Of a stretch of DNA of 64,000 nucleotides, positions 1-8,950 are shown in pieces (position 1 is the stretch's first letter; each line of letters starts with the position of its first letter). The DNA is from an uncultured Oscillospiraceae bacterium. Its GTDB lineage: Bacteria; Bacillota; Clostridia; Oscillospirales; Ruminococcaceae. The position numbers were made by a program, and so were the translations under genes. Where the stretch lies: assembly GCA_934465295.1 (NCBI GenBank), contig CAKSKU010000009.1, positions 1 through 64,000 on the forward strand. The letters run 5' to 3'. The notes under the pieces are model-generated. The model saw nothing but the letters and a program-made list of their open reading frames with translations, was not told the DNA's origin and searched no databases.

Positions 1-87
1 GTTCTTAAACATTATATCATTTTGGAAGTTGTTTTTCTATACTTTGTGTCACCTATCTATTGTAACATAACATTTTTGAAAAAATTT

Positions 88-957
88 TTATTTTTTCAGA
101 GAAATTATTTCCTCAGGCGTAAAATGATATTTTTTGTCACAGAAATGGCAGCAAACCTCAATATCATCCTGCTCATTTGCCATTTTGTCAAGCTCATCAT
201 TGCCGAGGCTCACAAGCGCACGTTCAACTCTTTCCCTGCTGCAATCACATTTATATGCACAGGTGAACTCATCCAGAACATTCGGAGTAAGTCCGTCAAG
301 AACTTTCATTGCCATTTCTTCCGCAGTCACTCCCGAAGTTAGCATCTGCGTAACCGAAGGCAGGCTATTGACATTCTTTTCAAGCACATCTATGCAAGCT
401 TCATCTGCAAACGGCAGAAGCTGGATAAGATAGCCGCCTGCTGCTTTTACGGTCAGATCGGGGTTGACAAGAACACCAAGTCCGCAAACTGTTGGTATCT
501 GCTCACTCATTGCAAAATAGTTTGCAATATCCTCTGCTATCTCACCCGACACTATCGGTATCTGTCCGACATAAGGCTCTTTCAAGCCGAGGTCTTTGAC
601 AACGCTCAGCGTTCCCTCCTTGCCGACAGCACCTGCAACATCAAGCTTTCCGTAGGAATTGAGCGGTATCTCAACTATCGGGTTGGAAACATACGATTTA
701 ACGTTTCCCCTGCTGTCCGCAACTGCGATAAGTGCGCCTGCAGGGCCGTTTCCGTTCATTCGGAGCGTAACGCTGTCAGTATCGTTTTTAAGTCCAATAC
801 CGATAAGTGAAGCGGCTATTGACAGTCTGCCGAGTGCAGCCGTAACGACCGCAGACGGCTGATGGATACGTTCGATCTCCGCAACGATATCCGTCGCATC
901 TATTGCAGTAGCAGTTACCGAAGCGTCTGCCGAGATCGTTCTTACGATTTTTGCCAT
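88..957 (-). CDS. hslO: Hsp33 redox-regulated chaperone
   Basis: A 289-residue cytoplasmic holdase chaperone of the Hsp33 family, which is activated when oxidation releases its zinc and forms disulfides. The C-terminal redox switch is visible as CDC at residues 237-239 and CHFC at 270-273, the spaced CxC/CxxC zinc ligands of the family. The N-terminal part matches the Hsp33 core fold and the length is normal. The ATG start follows an AAAGGA ribosome binding site. It is the last gene of a small group behind the methyltransferase and the TrpR-like regulator, 60 bp downstream of the methyltransferase stop. No oddities were seen. Confidence 0.95.
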   Translation of the reverse strand: MAKIVRTISADASVTATAIDATDIVAEIERIHQPSAVVTAALGRLSIAASLIGIGLKNDTDSVTLRMNGNGPAGALIAVADSRGNVKSYVSNPIVEIPLNSYGKLDVAGAVGKEGTLSVVKDLGLKEPYVGQIPIVSGEIAEDIANYFAMSEQIPTVCGLGVLVNPDLTVKAAGGYLIQLLPFADEACIDVLEKNVNSLPSVTQMLTSGVTAEEMAMKVLDGLTPNVLDEFTCAYKCDCSRERVERALVSLGNDELDKMANEQDDIEVCCHFCDKKYHFTPEEIISLKK

Positions 958-1017
958 TGTAATTATCCTTTCCTGCAGAAAAATTCCATCTGCCCTTGCC
1001 GAACAAATGGAACATCA

Positions 1018-1767
1018 TCATTTTATTTTTTTAGCGGCATAAACTACCTTCTCGCTCGTCTCATTCGGCAGATCAAAACTGTCATAGTCATATTTTCCGG
1101 CTATTTCAAAGCCGACTTCTTCCAGAGCTTGTTCGATCACGCCGCAGTCGAATGCGATCTCGGAAAATTCATCACTGTATCGTGAGTATTTTCCGTTTTT
1201 ATCGGGTTCAAAGAAATCAAGGAGCATTGTGACCCTGTTATTCTCTTCTTCGTAGTAGTTCTGCCACACACAGTAGACTTCCTCGATATCATACACAAAG
1301 GTATTGTTCCCAAGCACGTTTTTGTGCTTATACGGCGTATTGATATCAAACAGAAAAAGCCCGTTCGGTTCGCAGAACAGCGAGACCTTGCCAAAGGTTT
1401 TCTTTATATCTTCAAGACTGCCGAGATGGTTTATGCTGTCAAGTGCGCATACCGTCACATCAATAGTACCGAACATATCCAGCTCCGTCATATCCTGACA
1501 AAGATACTGTATTGGAAGACCGCTTTCAAATTTCTTATCGAGTGCTTCATTCAGCATTTCCATTGACGAATCCGTGCCTATGACATCATACCCGAGCCGT
1601 GCGAACTCCTCGGAAAGACTTCCCGTTCCGCAGGCAAGGTCAAGCAGAATACCCCTTTTTCCACCGTGCTTCTCCACGAGCGAATCGTAGTACCCTGCCC
1701 TGTCCTTATATGAGATATTCTGTGTAAGCTTGTCGTAATAGTATGCAAAGCAGCTGTAACCGCTCAT
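1018..1767 (-). CDS. Class I SAM-dependent methyltransferase
   Basis: A 249-residue soluble Rossmann-fold methyltransferase. Motif I for S-adenosylmethionine binding is LLDLACGTGSLSEEF near residue 42, followed by an acidic residue at the end of strand 2 (IGTDSS) and a VTVCALDSINHL motif-IV region. The substrate is unknown; the family includes small-molecule and quinone methyltransferases and no substrate motif is decisive. Its ATG overlaps the stop of the TrpR-like gene by one base (TAATG), so the two are probably translationally coupled. hslO follows in the same direction. Confidence 0.85.
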   Translation of the reverse strand: MSGYSCFAYYYDKLTQNISYKDRAGYYDSLVEKHGGKRGILLDLACGTGSLSEEFARLGYDVIGTDSSMEMLNEALDKKFESGLPIQYLCQDMTELDMFGTIDVTVCALDSINHLGSLEDIKKTFGKVSLFCEPNGLFLFDINTPYKHKNVLGNNTFVYDIEEVYCVWQNYYEEENNRVTMLLDFFEPDKNGKYSRYSDEFSEIAFDCGVIEQALEEVGFEIAGKYDYDSFDLPNETSEKVVYAAKKIK

Positions 1768-2045
1768 TACTTGTTTTCTTCCTGCTGCTTCTTAAGGCGG
1801 TCAAAAACAAGCGCATAACCGTCCGTACCGTAATTGAGCGTACGGTTTACACGGCTGATAGTTGCTGTGCTTGCGCCTGTTGTAGCAACGATATCACTGT
1901 AAACATTCTTGCTAACGAGCATTTTTGCCACCTGCATACGCTGTGCGAGAGATTTGAGTTCAAGCACTGTGCAGAGATCCTCAAAGAAAGCATAACATTC
2001 TTCTGTTGTTTCAAGAGTAAGAATAGCCTTAAAGAGGTCATCCAT
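1767..2045 (-). CDS. YerC/YecD-type TrpR-like DNA-binding protein
   Basis: A 92-residue all-helical protein of the TrpR/YerC family. The helix-turn-helix is in the C-terminal half, around the segment YSDIVATTGASTATISRV. B. subtilis YerC is a homologue of unclear function; regulation by binding tryptophan is not implied. I chose the internal ATG because AGAGGAG lies at the right distance before it, whereas the longer frame beginning 27 bases upstream has no ribosome binding site. It heads the three-gene group with the methyltransferase and hslO, behind a good sigma-A promoter. Confidence 0.85.
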   Translation of the reverse strand: MDDLFKAILTLETTEECYAFFEDLCTVLELKSLAQRMQVAKMLVSKNVYSDIVATTGASTATISRVNRTLNYGTDGYALVFDRLKKQQEENK

Positions 2046-2142
2046 CTGCTCTCCTCTTAATTTATCGTTCATAATGTTGTACTGCCCCTTAAAATAAGGA
2101 GCATACCTCCTCTCGAAATTCTAAACGAAATCCTATATTCTC

Positions 2143-2171
2143 ATTTTAGCACATTGTAGCAAAAAAGTAAA
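2143..2171 (-). promoter_or_regulatory. Sigma-A promoter of the TrpR-like/methyltransferase/hslO group
   Basis: Read on the minus strand: -35 TTTACT, 17-base spacer, -10 TAAAAT preceded by an extended TGC. Transcription would start about 85-90 bases before the chosen ATG at 2045. Confidence 0.6.
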
Positions 2172-2198
2172 GGATTTTTTCAAAATTTCTTATAACAA

Positions 2199-2236
2199 AT
2201 GCCGCACAAAACGCAAAAATGTGATCTGTGCGGCAT
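2199..2236 (-). terminator. Terminator after lysA
   Basis: Ten-base arms (ATGCCGCACA and its complement) flank an 18-base loop, just beyond the lysA stop. The U tract after the stem is short, so termination may be partial. Confidence 0.5.
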
Positions 2237-2245
2237 AAAATTTTA

Positions 2246-3544
2246 TCAGATATCGTTGCGGATAAGATCTTCAAGGGTCTCACGCTTAACAATTACCCTT
2301 GATTTTCCGTTCTTTACCATTACAACAGCAGGCTTGCAAAGTCTGTTGTAATTGGAGGACATTGAATAGTTGTATGCGCCCGTTGCAAGGACAGCGATGG
2401 TGTCGCCGACTTCAACGTGCTGAACGGGCATATTTTCGCCGATAAGGTCGCCGCTTTCGCAGCACTTTCCTGCAAGCGTGATCGTCTCGGTCTTTTCCTC
2501 GCCTGCCTTGTTTGCAACTTCAATATCATATTCGGACTTGTAAAGAGCATAACGTGGATTATCGCCCATACCGCCGTCAATGGAAACGTAGGTACGAATA
2601 TTGGGTATCTCCTTGATGCCGCCTACTGTGTAAAGTGTAAGACCTGCAGGAGCAACAATGGAACGACCCGGTTCAATAAGGATAAACGGGAGCTTGATGC
2701 CCTTTTCGGCACAGATCTCCTTGACCTTGACGGAAACGCACTCCATGTACTTTTCAAATGCGCAGGGCTTGTCCTCGTTTGTGTACTTAATGCCGAAACC
2801 GCCGCCGAGGTTGAGTTCCTTTACTTCAAAGGAAAGCTCGTCCTTGATCTTGGCAATAAATCCGAGCATAACCTCCGCTGCGTGTACGAATGGGTCGATA
2901 TCGAAGATCTGACTGCCGATATGGCAATGCAGACCGACAAGGTGAACATTTTTGAGTTCAACAGCCTTTTTAACAGCTTCAAAAGCTTCGCCCGTTTCAA
3001 GTGCAAAACCGAACTTGCTGTCGATCTGACCTGTTTTTACAAAGTTATGTGTATGTGCATCGATGCCCGGCTTGATACGGAACATTATGTTTGCTGTAAC
3101 GCCCTTTTTCTCTGCGAGCCTGTCAAGTCTGTCAAGCTCATAAACATTGTCAACGATTATTCTGCCGACTTTTTTTTCAATGGCAAGTTCAAGCTCTTCA
3201 TCGGTCTTGTTGTTGCCGTGGAAACATATCTTATCCATAGGGAAACCGACGCTTGCAGCCGTGTAAAGCTCACCGCCCGAAACTACGTCTGCGCCAACGC
3301 CCTCGGAATCAACTATTCTGTAAATTTCCTTGCAGGAGAAAGCCTTGCTCGCATAGCATACAAGACCTGCACCGCCATAATATTCGTCGATAGACTTCTT
3401 GAAACGCTGGCAAGCGCTGCGTATCATCGCTTCGTCCATAACATAAAGCGGAGTACCATATTCCTTTGCAAGCTCAACGGTATCAACGCCGCTTACGGCA
3501 AGGTGACCTTTTTCGTTAACTGTTAAATTATCCGATACAAACAT
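2246..3544 (-). CDS. lysA: Diaminopimelate decarboxylase
   Basis: A 432-residue PLP enzyme of fold type III that decarboxylates meso-diaminopimelate to L-lysine, the last step of lysine synthesis. The PLP lysine is in CYASKAF near residue 67. HCHIGSQI and the glycine loop LNLGGGFGI are typical, and the C-terminal CESGD motif contributes to the second active-site half in the dimer. The ATG at 3544 was chosen over a TTG two codons earlier because AAAGGG is correctly spaced before it. It lies 33 bp downstream of ysxC and probably shares its transcript, ending at the hairpin at 2199-2236. Confidence 0.96.
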   Translation of the reverse strand: MFVSDNLTVNEKGHLAVSGVDTVELAKEYGTPLYVMDEAMIRSACQRFKKSIDEYYGGAGLVCYASKAFSCKEIYRIVDSEGVGADVVSGGELYTAASVGFPMDKICFHGNNKTDEELELAIEKKVGRIIVDNVYELDRLDRLAEKKGVTANIMFRIKPGIDAHTHNFVKTGQIDSKFGFALETGEAFEAVKKAVELKNVHLVGLHCHIGSQIFDIDPFVHAAEVMLGFIAKIKDELSFEVKELNLGGGFGIKYTNEDKPCAFEKYMECVSVKVKEICAEKGIKLPFILIEPGRSIVAPAGLTLYTVGGIKEIPNIRTYVSIDGGMGDNPRYALYKSEYDIEVANKAGEEKTETITLAGKCCESGDLIGENMPVQHVEVGDTIAVLATGAYNYSMSSNYNRLCKPAVVMVKNGKSRVIVKRETLEDLIRNDI

Positions 3545-3577
3545 TTTCAAAACCCTTTCTTTTTTCTCTGCAAAATT

Positions 3578-4162
3578 TTATTCCGCAGAAACTTCCTCGA
3601 TTATTTCCCTGATCTTATCTGCTCCCTCGCCTGTTACAGCGGAAAATTCAATTACCGTGATATCATCGAAATACTCTATTTCCTGCCTGAATCCCTCCAT
3701 TCGTTCGGCACGCTCTCTTTTGGAAAGCTTGTCAGCCTTTGTCAGTACAATAACAAACGGCAGTTCGTTATCTATCATAAAATTTATCATGTGCATATCG
3801 TCCGCAGAGGGCGGGCGGCGCATATCGATAAGCTGAAATATCAGCGCAATATCACGTCCCGACATAAGATAACCTTCGATAAGCTCCGACCAGCGAAGCT
3901 TATCGCTTTTGGCGATCTTTGCATAGCCGTATCCGGGGAGATCGACAAGAAAGCAGTCATCGATCTTGTAGAAGTTGACTGTTGCTGTCTTTCCCGGAAC
4001 AGCCGAAACCCTTGCGAGCGATTTTCTGTTAAAAATTTTGTTTATCAGCGAGGACTTTCCGACATTGGAGCGTCCTGCGAAAGCAAATTCTGTTTTTTCT
4101 GCGGGTGGAAGCTGTTTATATTCTCCGTATGAAGCGAAAAATTCCGCTTTGTTAAAGTTCAT
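3578..4162 (-). CDS. ysxC: Ribosome-assembly GTPase YsxC/EngB
   Basis: A 194-residue essential-type small GTPase that in B. subtilis acts in 50S subunit assembly. Visible motifs are G1 GRSNVGKSS, G3 DLPGYGYAK and G4 TKADK. The ATG at 4162 has GGGGAG ahead of it; a TTG eight codons upstream would place that site inside the coding region, so I reject it. The gene follows lon by about 30 bp. The lon-ysxC order is the same as in Bacillus (lonA-ysxC). Confidence 0.95.
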   Translation of the reverse strand: MNFNKAEFFASYGEYKQLPPAEKTEFAFAGRSNVGKSSLINKIFNRKSLARVSAVPGKTATVNFYKIDDCFLVDLPGYGYAKIAKSDKLRWSELIEGYLMSGRDIALIFQLIDMRRPPSADDMHMINFMIDNELPFVIVLTKADKLSKRERAERMEGFRQEIEYFDDITVIEFSAVTGEGADKIREIIEEVSAE

Positions 4163-4192
4163 ATCAGTTACTTTCTCCCCTGTCAACCGCCT

Positions 4193-6574
4193 TTATGAGC
4201 GAAGCTCGGCAGTATTCTTTATGTTCTTTTTCTTATTGTTCGGCAAAGGCTTCTTCGCAAGCGCATTGTCAAGAACGTCTGTGAGTTTTTCCGCAAAGAT
4301 AAAGTTCAGCCCCTCCTTGACAACATCATCGACCTCTTCAAGATCAGCCTTATTTGCCGCAGGAACAATAACATCTTTCATGCCTGCCTTGTAAGCAGCC
4401 ATTGTCTTTTCACGAAGTCCGCCTATCGGAAGAACCTTTCCGTGAAGCGTTATCTCGCCTGTCATAGCAACATCGTGTCGAACTGGAATGCCCGAAAGAG
4501 CGGAAACGAGTGCAGTTGTCATTGTAACGCCTGCCGACGGACCATCCTTCGGAGTTGCGCCCTCGGGAGCGTGGATATGGATATCCTTTTCCTTGTAGAA
4601 ATCGGGAGCAATGCCGTATTTATCTGCGACGGAGCGAACATAACTTACAGCGATCTCGGAGCTTTCCTTCATAACATCGCCGAGAGAACCCGTAACCTTG
4701 ACATTTCCCTTGCCGTCCAGAACGATAGCTTCAAGCGGCATTATAACACCGCCGACCGAAGTCCACGCAAGTCCGTTTACAACGCCGACCTCGTCCTTTT
4801 TGGCGAGATCATCGTCGATATATTTGCGAACACCGAGATATTTTTCAATATTTCTCGGTGTAACGCTCACCTTTGCAGCTTCGCCCGAGACAATGACCTT
4901 GGCAGCCTTTCTGCAAAGCGAAGCAATAAGCCTTTCAAGCTTTCTCACGCCTGCCTCACGGGAATAATTATCGATAAGCACATAAACAGCAGCGTCGTTT
5001 ATTTTGAGCATTGAAGCCTTAAGTCCGTGCGCTTTGAGCTGCTTCGGGATAAGATGTTCCTTTGCGATATGGAACTTTTCCTCTCTTGTATAGCTTGTAA
5101 GCTCGATAACTTCCATTCTGTCGAGGAGCGGAGCATCTATCGTTTCTGTTGTGTTTGCAGTTGTAACGAAGAGAACCTTGCTCAGATCGAACGGTATCTC
5201 TATATAATGGTCGCGGAAAGCGTTATTCTGCTCGCTGTCAAGGACTTCAAGCATCGCCGAGGACGGGTCACCCCTCATATCATTCGACATTTTGTCGATC
5301 TCATCAAGCAGGATAAGCGGATTTGCCGTCCCTGCTTGTTTTAATGCGGTTATGATACGTCCCGGCATAGCACCGACATAGGTTTTTCTGTGACCTCGGA
5401 TATCGGATTCATCCTTGATACCGCCGAGTGAAACTCTGACATACTCTCTGCCGAGAGCCTTGGCTATTGACTTACCGATAGAAGTTTTACCGACACCGGG
5501 AGGGCCGACAAGACAGATTATCTGTCCCTTTATATCGGGTTTAAGCTCACGGACGGCGATATTCTCAACGATTCTTTCCTTGACCTTTTTCAAGCCGTAA
5601 TGGTCGTGGTCGAGGATAAGCTGTGCGCGTTCGATATCGGCTGTTTCCTCCGAATATTTATTCCACGGAAGTTCAAGCACCGTATCGAGATAATTCCGCA
5701 GAACAGCATAATCCTGCGAGGACGGCGACATTTTTGAAAGGCGTGTAACTTCACGCAGGAGCTTTTCCTCGCTTGCCTGTTCAAGGTGAAGATCCTTTAT
5801 CTTTTGGTCATATTCATCGAGTTCATCGTATGTATCGTCCTCGCCGAGCTGTGAGGATATCGCCCTCATCTGCTCACGGAGATAATACTCACGCTGACCG
5901 TCATCGATCTGTTCCCTGACCTTGTTCTGAATACTGTACTCAATATCAAGTATCTCGATCTCCCGTGAAAGCATTGCAAGCAGCATTCCAAGCTTTGATA
6001 CAAGATAATCCTCTTCCAGCAAGTCCTGCTTATCCTCAACCGGAAGCGGAACATTGCTCACTATCGTATCAAAAAACTTTGCAGGGTCTTTTTCGTCCAT
6101 TATCGAGCTTACGAGTTCTTTCGGCATTTTCGGCACAAGATGGCTGTAATGTTCAAAAGTCGATCTCGTTGCACGGACAACAGCGTCAAGCTCGGTCTCC
6201 TCGTTCTGACATTCTATATAATTCGGGAGCTTTTTTATAACAGCCGTAAGATACGGTTCTTTCTGATCTATTTTCATCAGCTTCGCACGGTATTTGCCCT
6301 CGACCAACACTCTCGTGATCTTATCGGGGGTCTTAAGGATCTGGCGAATTTCTGCAACCGTACCTATTTTATATAGATCATTCTTGCTCGGGTCTTCAAC
6401 ATAGTTGTCGATCTGAGCATCGAGAAAAATAAGCTTGTCACCGCTCATCGCTGCTTTAAGCGCAAGCTCCGAGCGTTCTCTTGAAACATCGAAATGCACA
6501 ACTGTATTCGGGAAAATGACAAGTCCTCTTACCGCAAGCATCGGCATTGATTTTGTTTCAGCTCTTGTTCCCAT
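4193..6574 (-). CDS. lon: ATP-dependent protease Lon
   Basis: A 793-residue LonA protease. In order: the N-terminal substrate domain, a long helical region, the AAA+ module (Walker A GPPGVGKT, Walker B LILLDEIDK) and the C-terminal protease domain with catalytic serine in PKDGPSAG. It degrades damaged and regulatory proteins in the cytoplasm. I place the start at the internal ATG at 6574 behind GAGG with a 6-base spacer; the 19 codons upstream are leader. It is followed by ysxC and has its own promoter with a leader of about 165 bases containing unusual structure. Confidence 0.96.
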   Translation of the reverse strand: MGTRAETKSMPMLAVRGLVIFPNTVVHFDVSRERSELALKAAMSGDKLIFLDAQIDNYVEDPSKNDLYKIGTVAEIRQILKTPDKITRVLVEGKYRAKLMKIDQKEPYLTAVIKKLPNYIECQNEETELDAVVRATRSTFEHYSHLVPKMPKELVSSIMDEKDPAKFFDTIVSNVPLPVEDKQDLLEEDYLVSKLGMLLAMLSREIEILDIEYSIQNKVREQIDDGQREYYLREQMRAISSQLGEDDTYDELDEYDQKIKDLHLEQASEEKLLREVTRLSKMSPSSQDYAVLRNYLDTVLELPWNKYSEETADIERAQLILDHDHYGLKKVKERIVENIAVRELKPDIKGQIICLVGPPGVGKTSIGKSIAKALGREYVRVSLGGIKDESDIRGHRKTYVGAMPGRIITALKQAGTANPLILLDEIDKMSNDMRGDPSSAMLEVLDSEQNNAFRDHYIEIPFDLSKVLFVTTANTTETIDAPLLDRMEVIELTSYTREEKFHIAKEHLIPKQLKAHGLKASMLKINDAAVYVLIDNYSREAGVRKLERLIASLCRKAAKVIVSGEAAKVSVTPRNIEKYLGVRKYIDDDLAKKDEVGVVNGLAWTSVGGVIMPLEAIVLDGKGNVKVTGSLGDVMKESSEIAVSYVRSVADKYGIAPDFYKEKDIHIHAPEGATPKDGPSAGVTMTTALVSALSGIPVRHDVAMTGEITLHGKVLPIGGLREKTMAAYKAGMKDVIVPAANKADLEEVDDVVKEGLNFIFAEKLTDVLDNALAKKPLPNNKKKNIKNTAELRS

Positions 6575-6588
6575 TATAAACCTCGTTT

Positions 6589-6684
6589 CTCCGTCGGCAT
6601 AAAAAGATGTGATCGTAATAATAAAATGCATTTTCTGATGCGGCTTAATGCATTATTGAGTTTTCCTGCCCCGACGGAGGCAGG
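6589..6684 (-). promoter_or_regulatory. Structured lon leader with loop-to-RBS complementarity
   Basis: In the lon mRNA leader, arms CCTGCC (6679-6684) and GGCAGG (6665-6670) close an 8-base loop TCCGTCGG (6671-6678). The complement of that loop, CCGACGGA, recurs at 6590-6597, four bases before the GAGG ribosome binding site. Loop pairing would form a long-range pseudoknot touching the initiation region. This is seen in sequence only; the function is inferred. Confidence 0.4.
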
Positions 6685-6744
6685 TTTATTAAGAATGATA
6701 ACTTGCTGTTGCAGGTTATTGCAGACATTCGGTAATACCTATAT

Positions 6745-6773
6745 ATTATATATGAAAATCAAAATTTTTGCAA
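6745..6773 (-). promoter_or_regulatory. Sigma-A promoter of lon
   Basis: Minus strand: -35 TTGCAA, 17-base spacer, -10 TATAAT. The predicted leader is about 165 bases long. I found no recognisable CtsR or CIRCE heat-shock operator around it. Confidence 0.75.
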
Positions 6774-6874
6774 GTCACATTTTTTATATTTTTCTCGTCA
6801 ATTTATAGACTTTTTAAGTGAAAATATGCATTTTTTCAGTATTTTGGCTTGAAAAGAGCCGTAAAACAATGTAA

Positions 6875-6917
6875 AAAAGCCTTTAAAACGCACTTTTTCA
6901 GCATTTTAAAGGCTTTT
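6875..6917 (-). terminator. Terminator after clpX
   Basis: Perfect 14-base arms (AAAAGCCTTTAAAA and its complement) with a 15-base loop and a run of six T on the minus strand. It separates clpPX from lon. Confidence 0.85.
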
Positions 6918-6940
6918 CTGAAAATTAATCACAAATTATG

Positions 6941-8209
6941 TTACTTTTTAGAAATGGTTTTCTTTCTTATAACAGTCGGCTTTTCGTTGTTCTCAACGCA
7001 GTCCTTTGTGATAACGACCTCCGAAATATCGCTGTCAGACGGAGCTTCAAACATAACGGGCATAAGTATTTTTTCAACTATTGCACGAAGTCCTCGTGCA
7101 CCCGTGTCCTTTTCTATCGCTTTATGGGCAATAGCTTTGAGAGCGTCATCCTCAATTTCAAGCTTGATATTGTCAAGCTCAAAGAGCTTTTTATACTGCT
7201 TGACAAGAGCATTCTTCGGTTCTTTGAGAATACGGACAAGAGCATCCTCGTCAAGCTCATCAAGAACTGTTATAACAGGCAGACGTCCGACAAGCTCGGG
7301 AACGATGCCGTATTTAACAAGATCCTGCGAAACGACATCTTTGTAGATGCCTTTCTGCTTTTCGGTCTTGGACTTGATCTCTGCGCCGAAGCCGAGTGAC
7401 GAAGATTCGGTTCTTCTCTGGATTATCTTGTCAAGTCCATCAAATGCACCGCCGCATATAAACAGGATATTCTTTGTATCGATCTGGATGCATTCCTGAT
7501 TAGGGTGCTTTCTGCCGCCCTGCGGAGGAACATTGGAAACTGTACCTTCGATTATTTTCAGAAGTGCCTGCTGAACACCCTCACCGCTTACATCACGGGT
7601 AATTGACGTATTTTCCGACTTACGGGAGATCTTGTCGATCTCATCGATGTAGATGATACCCTTCTGAGCAGCTTCAACATCAAAATCGGCTGCCTGCAAA
7701 AGTCTTACAAGTACGTTTTCAACGTCATCGCCGACATAGCCTGCTTCGGTAAGCGTTGTTGCATCAGCGATAGCAAACGGAACATTGATTATCTTAGCGA
7801 GCGTCTGTGCGATATAGGTCTTACCAACGCCCGTCGGTCCGAGAAGAATGAGGTTGCTCTTCTGGAGTTCAACATCATTATCATCGGAATTAAGGCTGTT
7901 GATACGCTTATAATGATTGTAGACCGCAACGGCAAGAGCTGTTTTGGCAGCGTCCTGACCGATAACATACTCATCAAGAACTTTCTTTATCTCCGCAGGC
8001 TTCATAAGCTTTACAGCTCCGCCGGATTTCTTGGAGGCAGTTCTTGAAGAACGCTGATTGGGAGCGATATATCCGTTCCCTGCGAGCATTTCGTAGCAAT
8101 AAATTACGCAGTCATCGCATATATTGCAGCTTCCTGCGGTGAACATATTTCTGACCTGATTTTCAGGCTTTCCGCAGAAATTGCATCTTTTTAATCCTTT
8201 ATCTGCCAT
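6941..8209 (-). CDS. clpX: ClpX unfoldase subunit of ClpXP
   Basis: A 422-residue AAA+ unfoldase that recognises, unfolds and feeds substrates into ClpP. The N-terminal zinc finger has C9/C12 and C31/C34; Walker A GPTGVGKT is at residues 124-131 and Walker B is IIYIDEIDK. The ATG is preceded by TTGGAG. It is 14 bp downstream of clpP and forms a clpP-clpX operon closed by a strong terminator. Length and motifs are those of a full functional protein. Confidence 0.97.
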   Translation of the reverse strand: MADKGLKRCNFCGKPENQVRNMFTAGSCNICDDCVIYCYEMLAGNGYIAPNQRSSRTASKKSGGAVKLMKPAEIKKVLDEYVIGQDAAKTALAVAVYNHYKRINSLNSDDNDVELQKSNLILLGPTGVGKTYIAQTLAKIINVPFAIADATTLTEAGYVGDDVENVLVRLLQAADFDVEAAQKGIIYIDEIDKISRKSENTSITRDVSGEGVQQALLKIIEGTVSNVPPQGGRKHPNQECIQIDTKNILFICGGAFDGLDKIIQRRTESSSLGFGAEIKSKTEKQKGIYKDVVSQDLVKYGIVPELVGRLPVITVLDELDEDALVRILKEPKNALVKQYKKLFELDNIKLEIEDDALKAIAHKAIEKDTGARGLRAIVEKILMPVMFEAPSDSDISEVVITKDCVENNEKPTVIRKKTISKK

Positions 8210-8223
8210 ATTTCAACTCCAAA

Positions 8224-8814
8224 TTATCTTTTATAGATAACCTTATCGATAAGACCGTACTCAACAGCTTCCTCGGCAGACATATAGTTGTCACGCTCTG
8301 TATCCTGCTTGATGATATCGAGCGGCTTGCCTGTGTTTTCGGAAAGGATATTGTTGAGCTTTTCTCTTGTTCTGACAAGGTGATCCGCATGGATCTTGAT
8401 ATCGGTACACTGACCCGAAAGTCCGCCTCCGCCGATAAGCGGCTGATGGATAAGGATCTCGGAATTAGGGAGTGCGAGGCGCTTACCCTTTGTACCCGAT
8501 GAAAGAATAAGTGAACCCATTGAAGCTGCAAGTCCCATACAAATTGTGGAAACATCGCACTTGATATAGTTCATTGTGTCAACAATAGCAAGACCTGCGG
8601 TAACAGAACCGCCGGGGCTGTTTATATACATACAGATGTCCTTTTCGGGATCCTGACCCTCAAGGTGAAGAAGCTGTGCGATCACAACGCTTGCGGAAGC
8701 ATCGGAAACCTCTTCGGAAAGGACAATAATTCTGTCATTGAGAAGACGGGAGAAAATATCGTAGGAACGTTCTCCTCTGCTTGTTTGTTCTACAACATAC
8801 GGAACCAAGCTCAT
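8224..8814 (-). CDS. clpP: ClpP serine protease subunit
   Basis: A 196-residue proteolytic subunit that forms a double heptameric barrel with ClpX. The catalytic triad is visible as S98 in GLAASMGS, H123 in EILIHQP and D171 in KQDTERD. The ATG follows GTGAGG. It is the first gene of clpPX, downstream of a terminator that ends the tig transcript. The upstream gap contains an inverted repeat but no CtsR heptad repeats that I could recognise. Confidence 0.97.
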   Translation of the reverse strand: MSLVPYVVEQTSRGERSYDIFSRLLNDRIIVLSEEVSDASASVVIAQLLHLEGQDPEKDICMYINSPGGSVTAGLAIVDTMNYIKCDVSTICMGLAASMGSLILSSGTKGKRLALPNSEILIHQPLIGGGGLSGQCTDIKIHADHLVRTREKLNNILSENTGKPLDIIKQDTERDNYMSAEEAVEYGLIDKVIYKR

Positions 8815-8837
8815 AGCTGAACCTCACTTTCTGATTC

Positions 8838-8863
8838 TTTTGTAACATTTTTTGGTCACAAAA
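8838..8863 (-). promoter_or_regulatory. Inverted repeat upstream of clpP
   Basis: Arms TTTTGTAAC and GTCACAAAA (8 of 9 matched) are separated by 8 bases, about 24-49 bases before the clpP ATG. It could be an operator or an mRNA hairpin. The factor is unknown; spacing and sequence do not fit CtsR, and the centre is too wide for Rex. Confidence 0.3.
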
Positions 8864-8898
8864 TACGACATATTCTGTAAATCCTTAATATACCATAC

Positions 8899-8928
8899 AA
8901 ACCACCCTCCGATAACGAAGGGTGGTTT
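8899..8928 (-). terminator. Terminator after tig
   Basis: Ten-base arms AAACCACCCT/AGGGTGGTTT lie 23 bases after the trigger factor stop. The T tract is short. Confidence 0.6.
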
Positions 8929-8950
8929 GCAAAAAGTTTTATAATTAAAC

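Noticed and set aside
1..87. A terminator or gene at the left edge, after hslO.
   Set aside because: The sequence is AT-rich with no stem of useful length and no frame with a ribosome binding site.
2069..2104. An 11-residue leader peptide frame (MLLILRGSTTL) in the leader of the TrpR-like gene, behind AGGAGG.
   Set aside because: The AGGAGG is only one or two bases from the ATG, too close for initiation, and no attenuator structure follows.
2417..3526. A 369-codon open frame on the plus strand across lysA.
   Set aside because: Antisense shadow of a clear lysA; no ribosome binding site and no family resemblance.
6665..6684. The CCTGCC/GGCAGG hairpin as a terminator before lon.
   Set aside because: No T run follows and it lies downstream of the lon promoter, so it is leader structure.
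6575..8950. CtsR or CIRCE heat-shock operators at lon and clpP.
   Set aside because: I searched by eye for the heptad direct repeats and the TTAGCACTC-type dyad and found none.
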